Source: Rhodobacter aestuarii (lineage in GTDB: Bacteria > Pseudomonadota > Alphaproteobacteria > Rhodobacterales > Rhodobacteraceae). From it: a stretch of 64,000 nucleotides of DNA. This document shows, in pieces, positions 9,005 to 21,300 of this stretch. The position numbers and the translations under genes were made by a program. The DNA is taken from contig NZ_FTOG01000003.1 of the NCBI RefSeq assembly GCF_900156655.1, positions 62,001-126,000 on the forward strand. The letters are read 5' to 3'. Below the pieces are notes generated by a model, which worked only from the letters and a program-made list of their open reading frames with translations, searched no databases and was not told where the DNA came from. Numbering within the stretch: the first letter of the stretch is position 1; each line of letters starts with the position of its first letter.

Positions 9005-9331
9005 TTAGTTTTGCACCGCAGTGTTGGTTTCCGGCGACGGCGGTTGTGCAGACGCATCAATGGTGCCGTAGCGTTGCTCGTGTTGGGCAATGGCATTCAC
9101 GAGCATTGCAGCAAGGCGTTTTGCGGTCTGCGGGGTCATGATCACGCGATCATTGAGATCCACTTCAAACTCATCCCCCTTGCCATGCCAAGAGCGGCCA
9201 GTGCCGATCAAAAGCGCAAATTCCTCAGAGGTCGCGGCGACGTTCACGACGTTGCAATAGCTGGTGCGCATATTGCCATCGCGGAACACAACCGTTTTAC
9301 GTCCCGCCGCCTGATTAGCCTCATTTGCCAT
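9005..9331 (-). CDS. DUF3467 family protein
   Basis: 108 residues. The pattern RTSYCNVVNVAATSEEFAL followed by VDLNDRVIMTPQTAKRLAAM and a short amphipathic helix matches the DUF3467 family of small bacterial and archaeal proteins, usually about 90-110 residues and of unknown molecular role. No signal peptide or membrane span is visible, so it is probably cytoplasmic. A Shine-Dalgarno-like AGGA precedes the ATG. It sits between the giant protein and the first HlyD-type adaptor, 61 nt and 41 nt from them, so it is co-transcribed. An accessory or chaperone role in export is possible but not shown by the sequence. Confidence 0.8.
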   Translation of the reverse strand: MANEANQAAGRKTVVFRDGNMRTSYCNVVNVAATSEEFALLIGTGRSWHGKGDEFEVDLNDRVIMTPQTAKRLAAMLVNAIAQHEQRYGTIDASAQPPSPETNTAVQN

Positions 9332-9392
9332 TCTTGGTTCCTATCCTTGTCTTTTGTTTAATCTTGCTGGTTATCCCACGACACGCAGGCCA

Positions 9393-12300
9393 TTAAGCGT
9401 GCGTGTCATTTCCGTTATCCCCACCGCGAAGCGCAAAGCCCGAAGAGGTCCATTGACGTAGACGCTGCTCGAGGCTGCCGACGCTGCGGGCTTTTCCGTA
9501 GTGACGATAGACCGTTGGCATGGACATCGCCATCGCTCCTGCTTCCAGAAGGGTCAGCATATCCTCATCGGTTTCAAGAGAATTCTGAGCGAACTGCGTG
9601 CTTTCCTCAGCAACTGGTGCTGCCGCGCGCGCCGTGACCACAATGGCTTCACGACCCGGCTGCACCGCCTTCATCACTGCAACCTTCGTCGGCGTTGCCG
9701 CCGCGTCTTGCACCGCTTCAACACGCGCAAGGGTTTGCTCAGCACCACCTGCTGAAACCACGTCAGACAAGAAGGTCTTTGTCGTCCCGCGGGAGGTTCC
9801 AGTCGGAGCCGCGCCACCATCCATGAAGGCGCTGTCGATGTTCTGGTTCATGATGTCTTCTTGGCCCGTCAGACCGCCAGCGTATCCGGTTCCGAACTCC
9901 GGCTGGCCGTTTTCGCTCCGCGAACCCGAGCCCGGAAGCTGACCATCTTTCACCCGTTCGTCAAGCAAGCTGGAGGAAACACCGAGGTTGAACAGCCGTT
10001 CGATCTTTTCGATATCACGGCCCTCTTCGAACAGGATGCGACCAAAGGTTTCAAAGATCACGTCGACCGAAGCGGCCACACCCATAACGTTGAACTGGGT
10101 TCCACCAAAGACGAAGTCGCCATCGTAGCCAGTGGTCACAAGGTCGCCTGCCCCCATGAAATACAGGTCACGTTGCGTGATGACATCGCGGATCAGGCCC
10201 GCTGCATCGAAGTACATCAGCAGGTAGTCACCAGCGACAAAGTCACGACCGACTTCCCCATGAACCGCATCACGGCCCGCGCCACCAATGACGATGTCGT
10301 TTCCAGCACCACCAAAGATTGTATCGTCCCCGAAGATCGCGGGCAGATAGGCTTCGACCTGAACAAGCTCCATGTTGCCCGCCAAGGTCGGATCCGCATC
10401 AATATAGCCCGCATCCCCCATGATGACGTGGCGACCATCATCGGTCGCGGCCTCACCTGTTGCGGTGCGCCCCGTGGCGATGAAGTCGTTGCCGCCACCG
10501 CCGATGACAAAGCCCCAACCAGTTCCAGCAACAAGGTTATCGTTGCCCCATCCGGTGGTGTGTTCATCTTCGGTGTGGATCAGCTTGCCATTGGTCGCAT
10601 CTCGCAAAATATAGCCATGATCGAGCAATACCTGAACCGGGCCATCGCCCAGAACAACGGTATCGTCGTCCGCCCCCATGATCGCGACATGCTCCCCATC
10701 GCCCGCCGTCCAGCTGTCTTTCGATGCACTGGTGAGCGTAATCGCGTCTGGCAGGGAGACGATCCGCGACAGGATAAAGGCGGGGTTATCTTGATCCAGC
10801 GAACCAAGGTCACCGATCACATAGCCCAAACCATTGCCCTGCACCAAAGTATCGGAGCCGATCCCCAAGATCGCACGCATATCGCCATCACCTGTGGTGA
10901 AGCTGTCATCGCCCGCCAGATCGGCCCAATCGGAAGACCGGAAGCTCCGCATTTGGGTCAAATACTGACCCGCGGTCGAGGCCGCAAAGACCAGCTCTGC
11001 GTGATCACCAGCAAAGTAGCTGTCGTTTTGCGCAAGGGTCGCAACCGGATTACCATTCGCATCCACTTGGGCCAGAACGGTGTCATTGCCCGCCCCACCG
11101 AACACAACATGGCGCAGGCCTTCGCCCAGCTGGAAGCTGTCGTCGTCAGAGTTTGCGGCCACGACCGTTTCCATGCCCGCGTTTGGCGTGTTTGACACGG
11201 TCCGAAGCGTGTGGTCCGCGTCAAAGTCGATCAGACCCCAATCGCCAAGCGCAACCACTTCCCCGTCTCCGGTTGTCACGCTATCACCCTTGCCGCCCAT
11301 GATCATGTAGTGGTTCCCGTCACCCGAGAGGACGGTATCGGCCCCATCCCGCACGGAGAGCGCGTCAGCACGGTAAACCATCTGACGTAGCACGTAGATG
11401 GAGGGATCAAGCGGGCTCGGCGTCGCGGTGATCGTGCCACCATCCCCAAGGATCGCAGCGAGACCGTCCCCTTTGGTCAGGCTGTCATTGCCATAGCCAA
11501 GGATCACCCGCACATCGCCATCACCGGTGGTGAAGCTGTCATCACCCGCCGCCGAAACATCGTCATCCTGAGACGAGAAGCTGATCATTTGGAAACCGGC
11601 AACGGTCGGATCAAAGACCAGCGTGGCACGGTCCCCTGCGAAGTAGCTGTCGTTCTGCGCAAGGTTTGCAACCGGAACCCCATTCGCATCGACTTGGGTC
11701 ACGACGGTATCGCCGCCGCCGCCGCCCATAACGACCTGCACAGTGCCTTCCCCAAGCGTAATCGTGTCATCGCCAGCGAGACGGCCATAAACGGCAGTCT
11801 CGCTCGCAGCAGGTGCGTTCGAGACGGTGTTGATCTTATGATCATTGGAGACCGCGAACACCATTTGGCCATGGTCGCCAAGGACAATCGCGCGACCATC
11901 GCCGTTCGTGATCGTGTCGTCGCCTTCCCCGCCAATCGCGAGCATATGCCCCGAGCCCAGATCAATCCGGTCTGCGGCATAGCCAGTCGATCCCGGAAGG
12001 CCCGTGAAGTGGGTCCGCCCGTTGCTATCGACAAGCGTTTCAAACAGTTGAACAAGGAACGCTTCATCATCCGGTGTCAAAACAACCTGAGCAGAGTCAC
12101 CCGCAAAGATCGCCGTGTCACGGCTGTTCGCATTCCCTGAGTTGTCAGACCCGAGGGCAGTCAGAACATCGGCCCCGCCACCGCCCATTGCCAGAATACG
12201 GCCATAAGACATGTGGATTGTGTCATTGCCACCCGCGACGTTTTCGATATCGGCCGCAGGAACCTCTTGCCACTTCGTCGCATCGGTAAAGTCGACCGAT

Positions 12301-15300
12301 GCCCAATCACTCACCGATGTTGGGAGGTTCGCGATATAGAGGTAGCGCTTACCATTGACCGGATCGTTGACCCGATCATTGACCGTGACCAAGACCGGCA
12401 CTGCACCATCCGTGCTGAACTCAGGGGCGAGTTCGTAGTCGAAGGTCGAGGCGTTGCCCAAGGTCAGCACATCGAACATATCCGGCACGATGCGGGTCTC
12501 GTTCCCGGCAAAGCCGGATGTACCGGTCATATTTAGATCGAACACGAATTGGCCACGCCCACCGATCGCAAAGGCGTTTCCGACTTCATTCTCGGTCATG
12601 CCGTTTTGGAGGGTCGCAGTATCGTTGCCAGCCCCCCCAATGAACACAACCTGATTTGCCGCCGAGGTGATGGTGTCATCATCGCCATAAACCGCTTCGC
12701 GCTGATCCATGAAGATCATCTGCTGACGGCCTGCGGTCGCGTAATCCGGCGTTGCGTTATATTGAACCGTCGTGAACGACACATAGTCCCCCGCGACGAA
12801 CTGGCGGCCCTCACCCAGCGTCATAACATCTTTGCCGACGCCACCCGTGACGAGAACATCCCCGCCGCCAATGTCGATGGTGTCATCATTCGACGAAAGG
12901 CTGGTGGAAAGCAGCGCGCTGTTACGCTCCATCGTCTCGTAGTAAAGGAGCGACAACGTGTCAGACAGATCCAGACGCGGATCGAACAGCATCGTTGCGC
13001 CATCCCCCGACACGATCTGGCGCAGACCGCTTGCAGAAGCATAGGTCGTCGCAACATCAATATCGTCCGCCCCAAGGCCACCGACCACAACATGGTTGCC
13101 GATGCCCAAATTGATGGTGTCATTGCCACCACGATAGGCCTGGGATTCATTCTCACCATTCAGGTCCTGCGGACGCACAGGCGTCAGCTCGGCGCTGGTT
13201 GAGACACGGATCAACCGCGGGAACTCGGTGACACTGCCAGCGGTGTAACGGCTGTCCGTTTCTGCAATCCGGTGAACCTGCCCCGCATCCCCCATGACGA
13301 CAAGGTCGCTTGAGGCATCCGCAGATGCCCCCATCGCAACGTTATTGTCAGCGGACTGGATGATGTCGTTGCCTTCACCCGCGATGATCTGACCTCGCGC
13401 CGATCCAACGTTGATCGTGTCATGGCCCGCGTCGCCACGGTTCCAACCGCGCAATTCGATCCCAAGTGCCGGCGAAAGATCCGCAAGCACTTTGTCAAAA
13501 TCGACAGCCGGCGGGACGGATTTCGCGACTTCAACGATAACCACTTCATCGGCTTCGAAAAGATCGGTGGCCGTTGCGGTGTTTTCATAACCATCCGGCA
13601 GGTTGTCACCCGCCGCATCGTTATAGACCATCCGCTCGATCTGAGCGTAATCAGACAACAAGGTCATGGTCTGGACCCGACGGGTCGCAGACGAGGTATC
13701 AATGACCGAAACCGTCGGTTTCCATGTCCAGCTATCGGGCAAAGTCGCCAAAACGCCTTTGTTGGTGCCATCAAGCAGGTAGGCCGAGGAATAATCCTGA
13801 CCGTAAACATCGGTCGGAAGAACGTCATAGGCGCGCTTCTCGGTCAGGATCGTCTCAAGGCTAAAGGCCGCCGGGTTCTGCCCCATGATCTCGCGCAACG
13901 TGCCATTGACGAATTGGTCGCCATTAGCCTTCCAAAGCTGGAAGCTCGCCGTCTGAGTCAGATCCGTTTCATAGCCAACCCAAATACGGTCGTTGCCACC
14001 GCCACCGATCCAGCGAACGTCGTCGTCACCGATCAGGACAGTATCATCTCCATCGGGCTGATCTTCGAGCGATTTCATGAAGTTGAGATCGGTCGTACCT
14101 TCGACGAATTTGATCTCGCCCATGCTGGAGACGATGTTGACATCATACTGACCGACCGCGTTGGTCCCGTCCGCGTTCAGACCGCCAAAGATGGCATCAT
14201 TGCCACGGCCCGACAGAACCTGCGCATTACCGGCCCCGAACAGGATCCAGTCATCCCCACGCGGGTTGTTTTGCGGCGGACGCGCTGCCGCAATATCGCG
14301 CAGTTGGAACATGCGACCGCCCGTGTCGTCACGCAGGCGCAGGCGCGCCTCGTCGCCGACAATGACATGACCAAACGCATGAGAGTCATCTGCATTGCCC
14401 GCAAAGATGCGGTCCTGACCCGCGCCCCCAAAGATGATGTTGGTGCCGTTGCGGGTCGCTGCATCCGCCAAGGTGCTCAGGCCCAAGCCGCTCGGCAAGG
14501 CGACACCAGAGAAGATCAGGTCATCGCCGCCTTCGCCCAAAAGCTGGGTCGGGGAGGCAAGGCTGTTCCACTCGGCCAGCGGATTACCCCCGCGATATTC
14601 GGCCTTCAGGATGCCGTCGCCATCGAGGGCAAGGTCAAGATCCATGAACTGACCAGCATCATCGGTGCGGTCAAACAGGTAGACACCACCGCGCTCCATC
14701 CAGCGATCATCGAAAGCTTGGCTGTTGACGTCGATATAGCCCGGCAACTGATACCGAACGAGGTTACCGTTGCTCCCTTGGACCTCGAACAGACGGCCAA
14801 GGAAGTCACCGATCAGAACCTCAACCTGCTGACCCCAAAGCGAGTGGTCATTCGGGTCGTTGATCAGCTCTGCCCCGTACCCTTCGATCCAGTCATTGCC
14901 AGCGCCACCGATCAAGATATCGAAGCCCGTCGAACCGATCAGACGGTCGTCGCCCGCGCCACCATAGGCATGAACGTTTACCAGAGCCTTCGACAGGTCG
15001 ATCCGGTCGTTCCCGTCGTTGCCAAAGATTTCCAGTTTGTCATGCGGGTTCAGCGAGGGATCGGCGAGGAATTGCAGCCCGTAGTTCTCGCCATTGAGAG
15101 ACGGCAGAACGGAGGCAATGTCATCCCCTTTGCCGAGGTAAACGCGGGTCGGCGCCTCTTTGCGGATCGACTTGATCTGCACGGACTTATCGTCCCCGTC
15201 ACCCGTATACACCGTCACGCCACGGTCAAAGCCATTGGCGACATCGGATTTGTAGCTTCCCGCAATGTAACCTGCCGCGGCGGGGTTGAAGGTCGGATCG

Positions 15301-18300
15301 ACCAAGGTCTGATATTGAACTGCGGTCACCAGCGGCGGCAGCGATTTATCGTCTCCAGCGAAGTGATAGATAACCACTTCCCCTTCGCCGATGGACACCG
15401 TGCCCGTGCCATCGGTGTCACCACCCCGGCTCACAACCATGCGCGTTGAGCCCATACCACCGTCAACACGGATGGTGGTGTCGATCCCATCAAGGTTGGA
15501 GCTGAGCGCATCATCCGGCGTAGAGCCGATAAAGATGTCGTCGTCCCCGCCACCTGTGAAGATGTTTATCGGCTGCAGTGCCGCTTTGACTTCGACCTTA
15601 TCATTGGCCGCACCAAGGTAGATGGTGCTCATCTCAAAGCTGTTCAGAGCCACCGATCCATCCGGCCCAGCGCCGCCATCGCGTGCCACAAAGCTGATGC
15701 GGGTAAAGTCGATGCGTTGCTGCATCGGGTCGGCCGCAATCTGTGCTGGCGTCGCAACGCTTGGATCATCGGGCTGATAGGGTTTCGCCGAGAAGACAAC
15801 AACCTGCGCCAACACCGCTTCGGCACGCGCGTTGTCATAGATCGAGATCGTGTCGCGCCCCGTGCCGCCGATGAGAACGGCTTTGGACAGGATGCTCTCG
15901 ATCGAGCCCACAACCCCTGCGTAACGCGGATTTGCACGCTCCCATTTCGCCTGAAGGGCCGGAACGTTTGCCGCAAAGACCTTGAAGTCGATCGTGACGA
16001 ACCAATTGTTCAGCGCGGTAAGAACATCCGAGATGCTTGCGGTGAAATCGATACCGTCGATCAGCGCCTGCGAATACAGGTCTTGGGACTTCGCATTGAT
16101 GCGATCAAGCACGCTCTGGTAGCCGACAAACCAATCCCGCAGTTCTGGTTCGAGGTCAGCAACGAACTTCCCATTCAGCGCAAGCTGTTCGGCCTTATCC
16201 GCAGCAAGTGCAGCGGCATCAACCGCCGCCATGTCCAGCTCTGCCAGCCAGGCGTCGAGCGCATCGGTATCCGCTTCGACATTTTCATAGGCCGCCTGCA
16301 TCAGCAGATCACCCACCGTCAGCCCATTGGTCAAGGTGACCGCGTTGAACCAATCCTGAATGGCTTGGCTATAGGCGGTGACATTTGTGGACAGCATCGT
16401 GATGCGGTCCTTGATTTCCGACATGGCACCGACTTGAACCACATCGTCCCCGCCGCCAAGCGACAGCACGAGGTAGTCGATGTCTTTATCAACGCCCGAC
16501 AGAATAAAGTTGTTCTTCGCGTCACCCAACTGGATACGCACCAACTCGAGGTTATCAAAAACGATCCCCTGCGAGTTGCCACCGAAGCCGGTCAGCCAGC
16601 CGAAGGTTTCATTGTCTGGGCTATCGGTCGGGATCAGTTCATCTTCGGACGGAACATAAGACTGACCATAGATCGCCTTGAGCGCGCGGATCTGGATCTC
16701 GCGGGCCGTTGTGACCCCAAACTCACCATCCGCACGGCTACCGTCTGTGCTGCCGTAAAGTTTGACATCAACGCTGTCCGCCCCTGCCGACCCGTCAAGG
16801 GTGACGAGGTTGTCAAACGCGCTCAGGTCATCTTGGCGACCAATCCGGACAGAGTCAGGCGAGAAGCGTTTGCGTTCGCTTTGCGTTGTGGACGCAACCG
16901 GAACCATAACCACCGTCGCGACCTGTTTGATCCGGGTGTAGCCCGGAACAACAACCTGCCGCACCGTTTCTGTGCCATCCGCATTCACAATCCGCTCGAC
17001 ACGGGTGAAGCCCGGAACGAACTCTTCCACATCTTCGTAGACAATGGTCGGGACCAAAGCCGCCGCCGCAGTGGTATCAAGATCAATGGTTTGCGAGTCC
17101 GGATTGAACACGCGCGCGGGACCACCGATCTGGATATTGTCGTTGCCGCGGCCCGCATTGATCGTCAGACGGGTTTGCGCATTCACGCCGTAAACATAGA
17201 TCGTGTCATCGCCGTCGATGGAGTTGATCTGGATATTCTCGACGTTCTTGACCGAGCCAAGGTCGACGCCCGCGCCTTTGATCTGCTGAACCCCGTCATC
17301 ATCCACGAAGACGATGAATTGATCGCCGATCTCCGTGCCTTCAAGGATGAAGGTGTCAAAGCCCGAACCACCGTCGATATGCAAAGGTGCGTTGCGGTTG
17401 TAGCCAACCTTGTTCTTCCCTTTGCCGGAACCAAGGTTCGTGATGCCCAGCGTCGCTTTCACAAAGAAGGTATCGTCGCCAGCGTCACCGAAGAGCCATG
17501 TCTCGCCCTTGTTGCGGTACACTTGGAAGTAGTCATTGCCGCCGCCACCAAACAGACGTGTATCGGTCGACGTCCCCGCCGTGGTCTCAACAACAGATAC
17601 GGTGCCTTCGCCATCTGGGTTCGGGGCCTGACGGACCTCGATGATCGACCCGATGTTGAAGGCATCTTTGCCGCCGTGACCGAACGCATAGGTCAGCGCA
17701 CTGGTGTTATCGAAGCTAAAGACATCCGCCGCATTCGAGCCGTGGATAAAGACCTCATCTGCGCCGAAATAGTTCAAGAAGCGCTGCGATGCTTTGACCG
17801 TGGAGGCTTGCAACTCACCGTTTTCAAGACGGTAAGCGATGCCGCCATCTGCCGCGACCGCAATCTGCGTCCGCGACATGTCGAACAGGTAGGAATCCTG
17901 CGCCAAATCAAGAAGCGAGAAGGCGCGTTGTTCTTGCCAGCTGACCGCCGTTTCCGGGATCGCGTTGATACCAACAACAATCCGGTCACGGTTGAGGAAG
18001 CTGACCGAGCTATAGGCCGCCGTCCGGCTTGTCGACCATTGCGACAAGTCAGACAGGACAAGGATTTTACCAGACCCGGAACCGCCATCGAAGCCAAGCG
18101 CAAGACCTTCAAGCGAGACGCTCGTATCCAAAGAGGTCGCCGATTGAATGGTCCCAACACCGTCATACCGGACAGAGCCCAGTCGGATTTCTGCAATATC
18201 GAAGGCGGTGTTGCCCTCGGCATCTTGCAGCGCACCGTTCAGGTCCGTTGTATCGGCCGGAAGCACCGTGATTTGCCCCGCAAGCGAGACATTCGCCAGT

Positions 18301-21300
18301 TGCGCCGTGAAGACGGCAATCGAGAGCAGACCTTTTTCCGGGTCGAAGCTGATCACTTCCCCAACATGGTTCGCGCCGATGTACACTTCGTCGCCCTGGG
18401 CCGGGTCAATCTCTGCACGGTTTTTATCGGCCACAACGCTGTTTGCGCCCGGACGATGCAGAACCGCCGAGATCACCGCATCCACGCGCAGGTCGGTGAT
18501 GGTGCCCGTCACGCTTTGCGGCACAACCGCATCCGAGGTCCACTTGACCCCGATGCCGTTCTCAATCGCGGAGGCATCCATCAGGGCGTCTTTGTTGATC
18601 AGCACTTCGTAATAATCGCCACCCGCAGACCCGAGCACGCGGCCAATCTCAACGTCGGTCGTTGCAAACCGCAGGGCTGTCCCTGCCTTCACGGCCGGAG
18701 AGCCCGAGAGTTGGACAAGCACACGCTCGCCCACGATAACGGCCCCACTCGCGTCGATGTCACTCGACAGCGTGTAGCCGTTCAGCACAAGCCCGCCCAA
18801 GGTGGTGTTCAGGGCCGCCTCACCCGTCAGGTTCGCTTTCAGACCGGCAAGGGTGATTTGTTGGAGTTCCCCATTCCAATCCGTGACGCGGCCCGTTGCG
18901 ATCGTCGTTGCCCCCGATTTCAGGGTGAACTGCTGGTTCGCAAAGAATTCTTTCGGAGCCGAGCTTTGCAGACCGCTCGCCCGAGAGGTCATGTAATCGG
19001 CAAAGCTGAGACGCGTCGTTTTGCTATCCGTTTCGCCGTAAGCAACCGGTGCCGAAATCAAAGATCCAGCCTGCGCCAAGCTCATGCCATCCATCAAGAC
19101 CGGGTCCTGAAGGTCTTGCCATGTGACTTCGACAAACACGCGGAACTTATACGGGTTCGAGGCATCGCCGAGGTCTTGAATATCCAAGACCGTGGCTTGG
19201 TCCGGCATCACCGCACTGCCATTGAAGGTCGCGCCGTTGAACTCCAGACGGTCATTCACAATCGGACGCAGCGGCTGAACGATGCCTTCGCTGATCAGCG
19301 TTTCTTTTGCCGTAAGCTCTGCCAGCGGATCTGCCGCCAGCTTCGCAAGAACACTCGCCTCGGACGGGGCCAGCGAAACAGCCGAAACCTTAAATTCGGA
19401 CGGAGTCGCGCCATCATAAGCCGCAACAACAAGGCTCTGCCCATCCAAAACGACCGTCGAGCCCGCACCAAATCCGGATGTCGAGATCGCACCATCAAGC
19501 GAAATCGTGACCATCGAATAGGTGTCATCATAAGAAACGGCCGTGATCGTTTGGCCCGTTCCCACCGCAACGGTGCCAACAAGGGGCGAATGCGGCGTGT
19601 AGCTTAGCTCAATCGCGTAAACGTCACGAAGCGCGTTAGACCCAACCTCGACCGACCAATCGGCTGTTTCGCGGTTGTCAGCGGGCCAACCCGCCGCATT
19701 ATCGACGGGCTCATAGATCTGCGTAATCGACGCCGGGTCAACAACCCAGTCGTTTTGCCCCAGATAGTCGTCCGCGCGGCCAATCTTCAACTCGGTCACG
19801 CCATCGAAGATATCGCCATCACGGCGCAGCGCGACAGTGACCGTTTTACCCGCGTTCGACACAGCCGTGACGGTTGCAACGATCCCTTCGGCGGTCAGGA
19901 CATCGCCGACAATCAGACCGCTATCCGCCGCGAAGGTCAGGTCTTGGGTGATTGTATCAACTTCCCACTCAAGCTCAGAGAGGTTCACTTTGGCGGTGTA
20001 TTGCTGTTCGGCAGCCTGCACGAAGGCAGAACTGGCGCCTCCAAGGTGGAACGCGGCCACGCGATCTGCCGTTGCGACACGCACCAAGCCCGTGGTCGGG
20101 GCCGCAACGCCCTGCCCCAAGGCAACGGTGAGCGTGTAACCGGATGCCATATCGCCCGACACGCTCTCAACACGACCAAAGATCGTATCGGACCCTGCCA
20201 TTGAAATAACCTGCGCGAAGCGCGGCGTGCCCGTATTCTCGCTGTGTTCGATATAGACAGCCGCATTTGCGGAGAGCGTCACCTCAACGGTCCGCTTGCC
20301 GGTTTCTTCATCGGTCGTGACGGCGGAAACCGCGCTCATATTGGCAATCTGATCGAAGGCTTCCGCCAAAACGATCTTCTTGCCCGTCAGATCAATACCG
20401 CTCCAACCATTCGTGCTGCTGGCGGCGATGGCTTTCACCACACGCGATCCACCAACCGGGTTGATCGCAGCCGCCGCATCAAACGATGCCTGCGTGGCCG
20501 CCGCATCAATCCGCGCCGTTGCGACCAGCGCGCCGGTGGCTTCGTCGAGGACATAGACATTGGTGTAATCCGCATCGAGCGGCCAATTGCCTTCGGCCCG
20601 CACCAGCGGGATCGTGATCGAAACATTCACCCCAGAAACCGCGATGCCAAAGTCACCATGGTTGTCGCCAATGTCATCGCTGAACAGAACTTTATCATCC
20701 AGACGATAGACGGGCGCTTCCCGCAGGTAGAAGGCATCCCCAAGATTATCCGCGAGGTTCGCCTCAGAACGGTCGCTCTCAACGATTTCGACCATGATGA
20801 TGCGTTCATTGGGATCCCAGCCAATGATGCGGCCACTGTCCAGACCACGCGCGCCCGAAGCCGTCGGCGCGGACGAGACATAAAGCCCATCCCGCGTCGG
20901 ATCGGTGATCACCGTGTTGAAGGCGGCAGGATCAATCTCGGTGGTGGAGGTCTGAAGCCCTTCGGCCACCAGATAATCGATAATCGCTTGTTCGAAGCCA
21001 GGCTGCGAAATCTGATCAATGCGGATTTGCCACCCCGACGGACCGAAGGACACGTCAAGCGAGCCAGAGCCGACGAAGATCTGCGCAAGACTATCGCTGT
21101 AGGTATCCCCCGCACGCGACAAAAGTTCGATCTGTTCGCCCGTATTGAACGGCTGGAACGGAACACGGACGCGGTTAAACGTCAGATCATAGGTGCCATC
21201 ACCGGTCGGGTTGCCGTAGGCATCCAAATTGCCGCCGAAATAGCCAATATCGAACAGAGTCCGCCCGTCTTCGGAAATGAGGCCATCGCCGGTGACAAAA

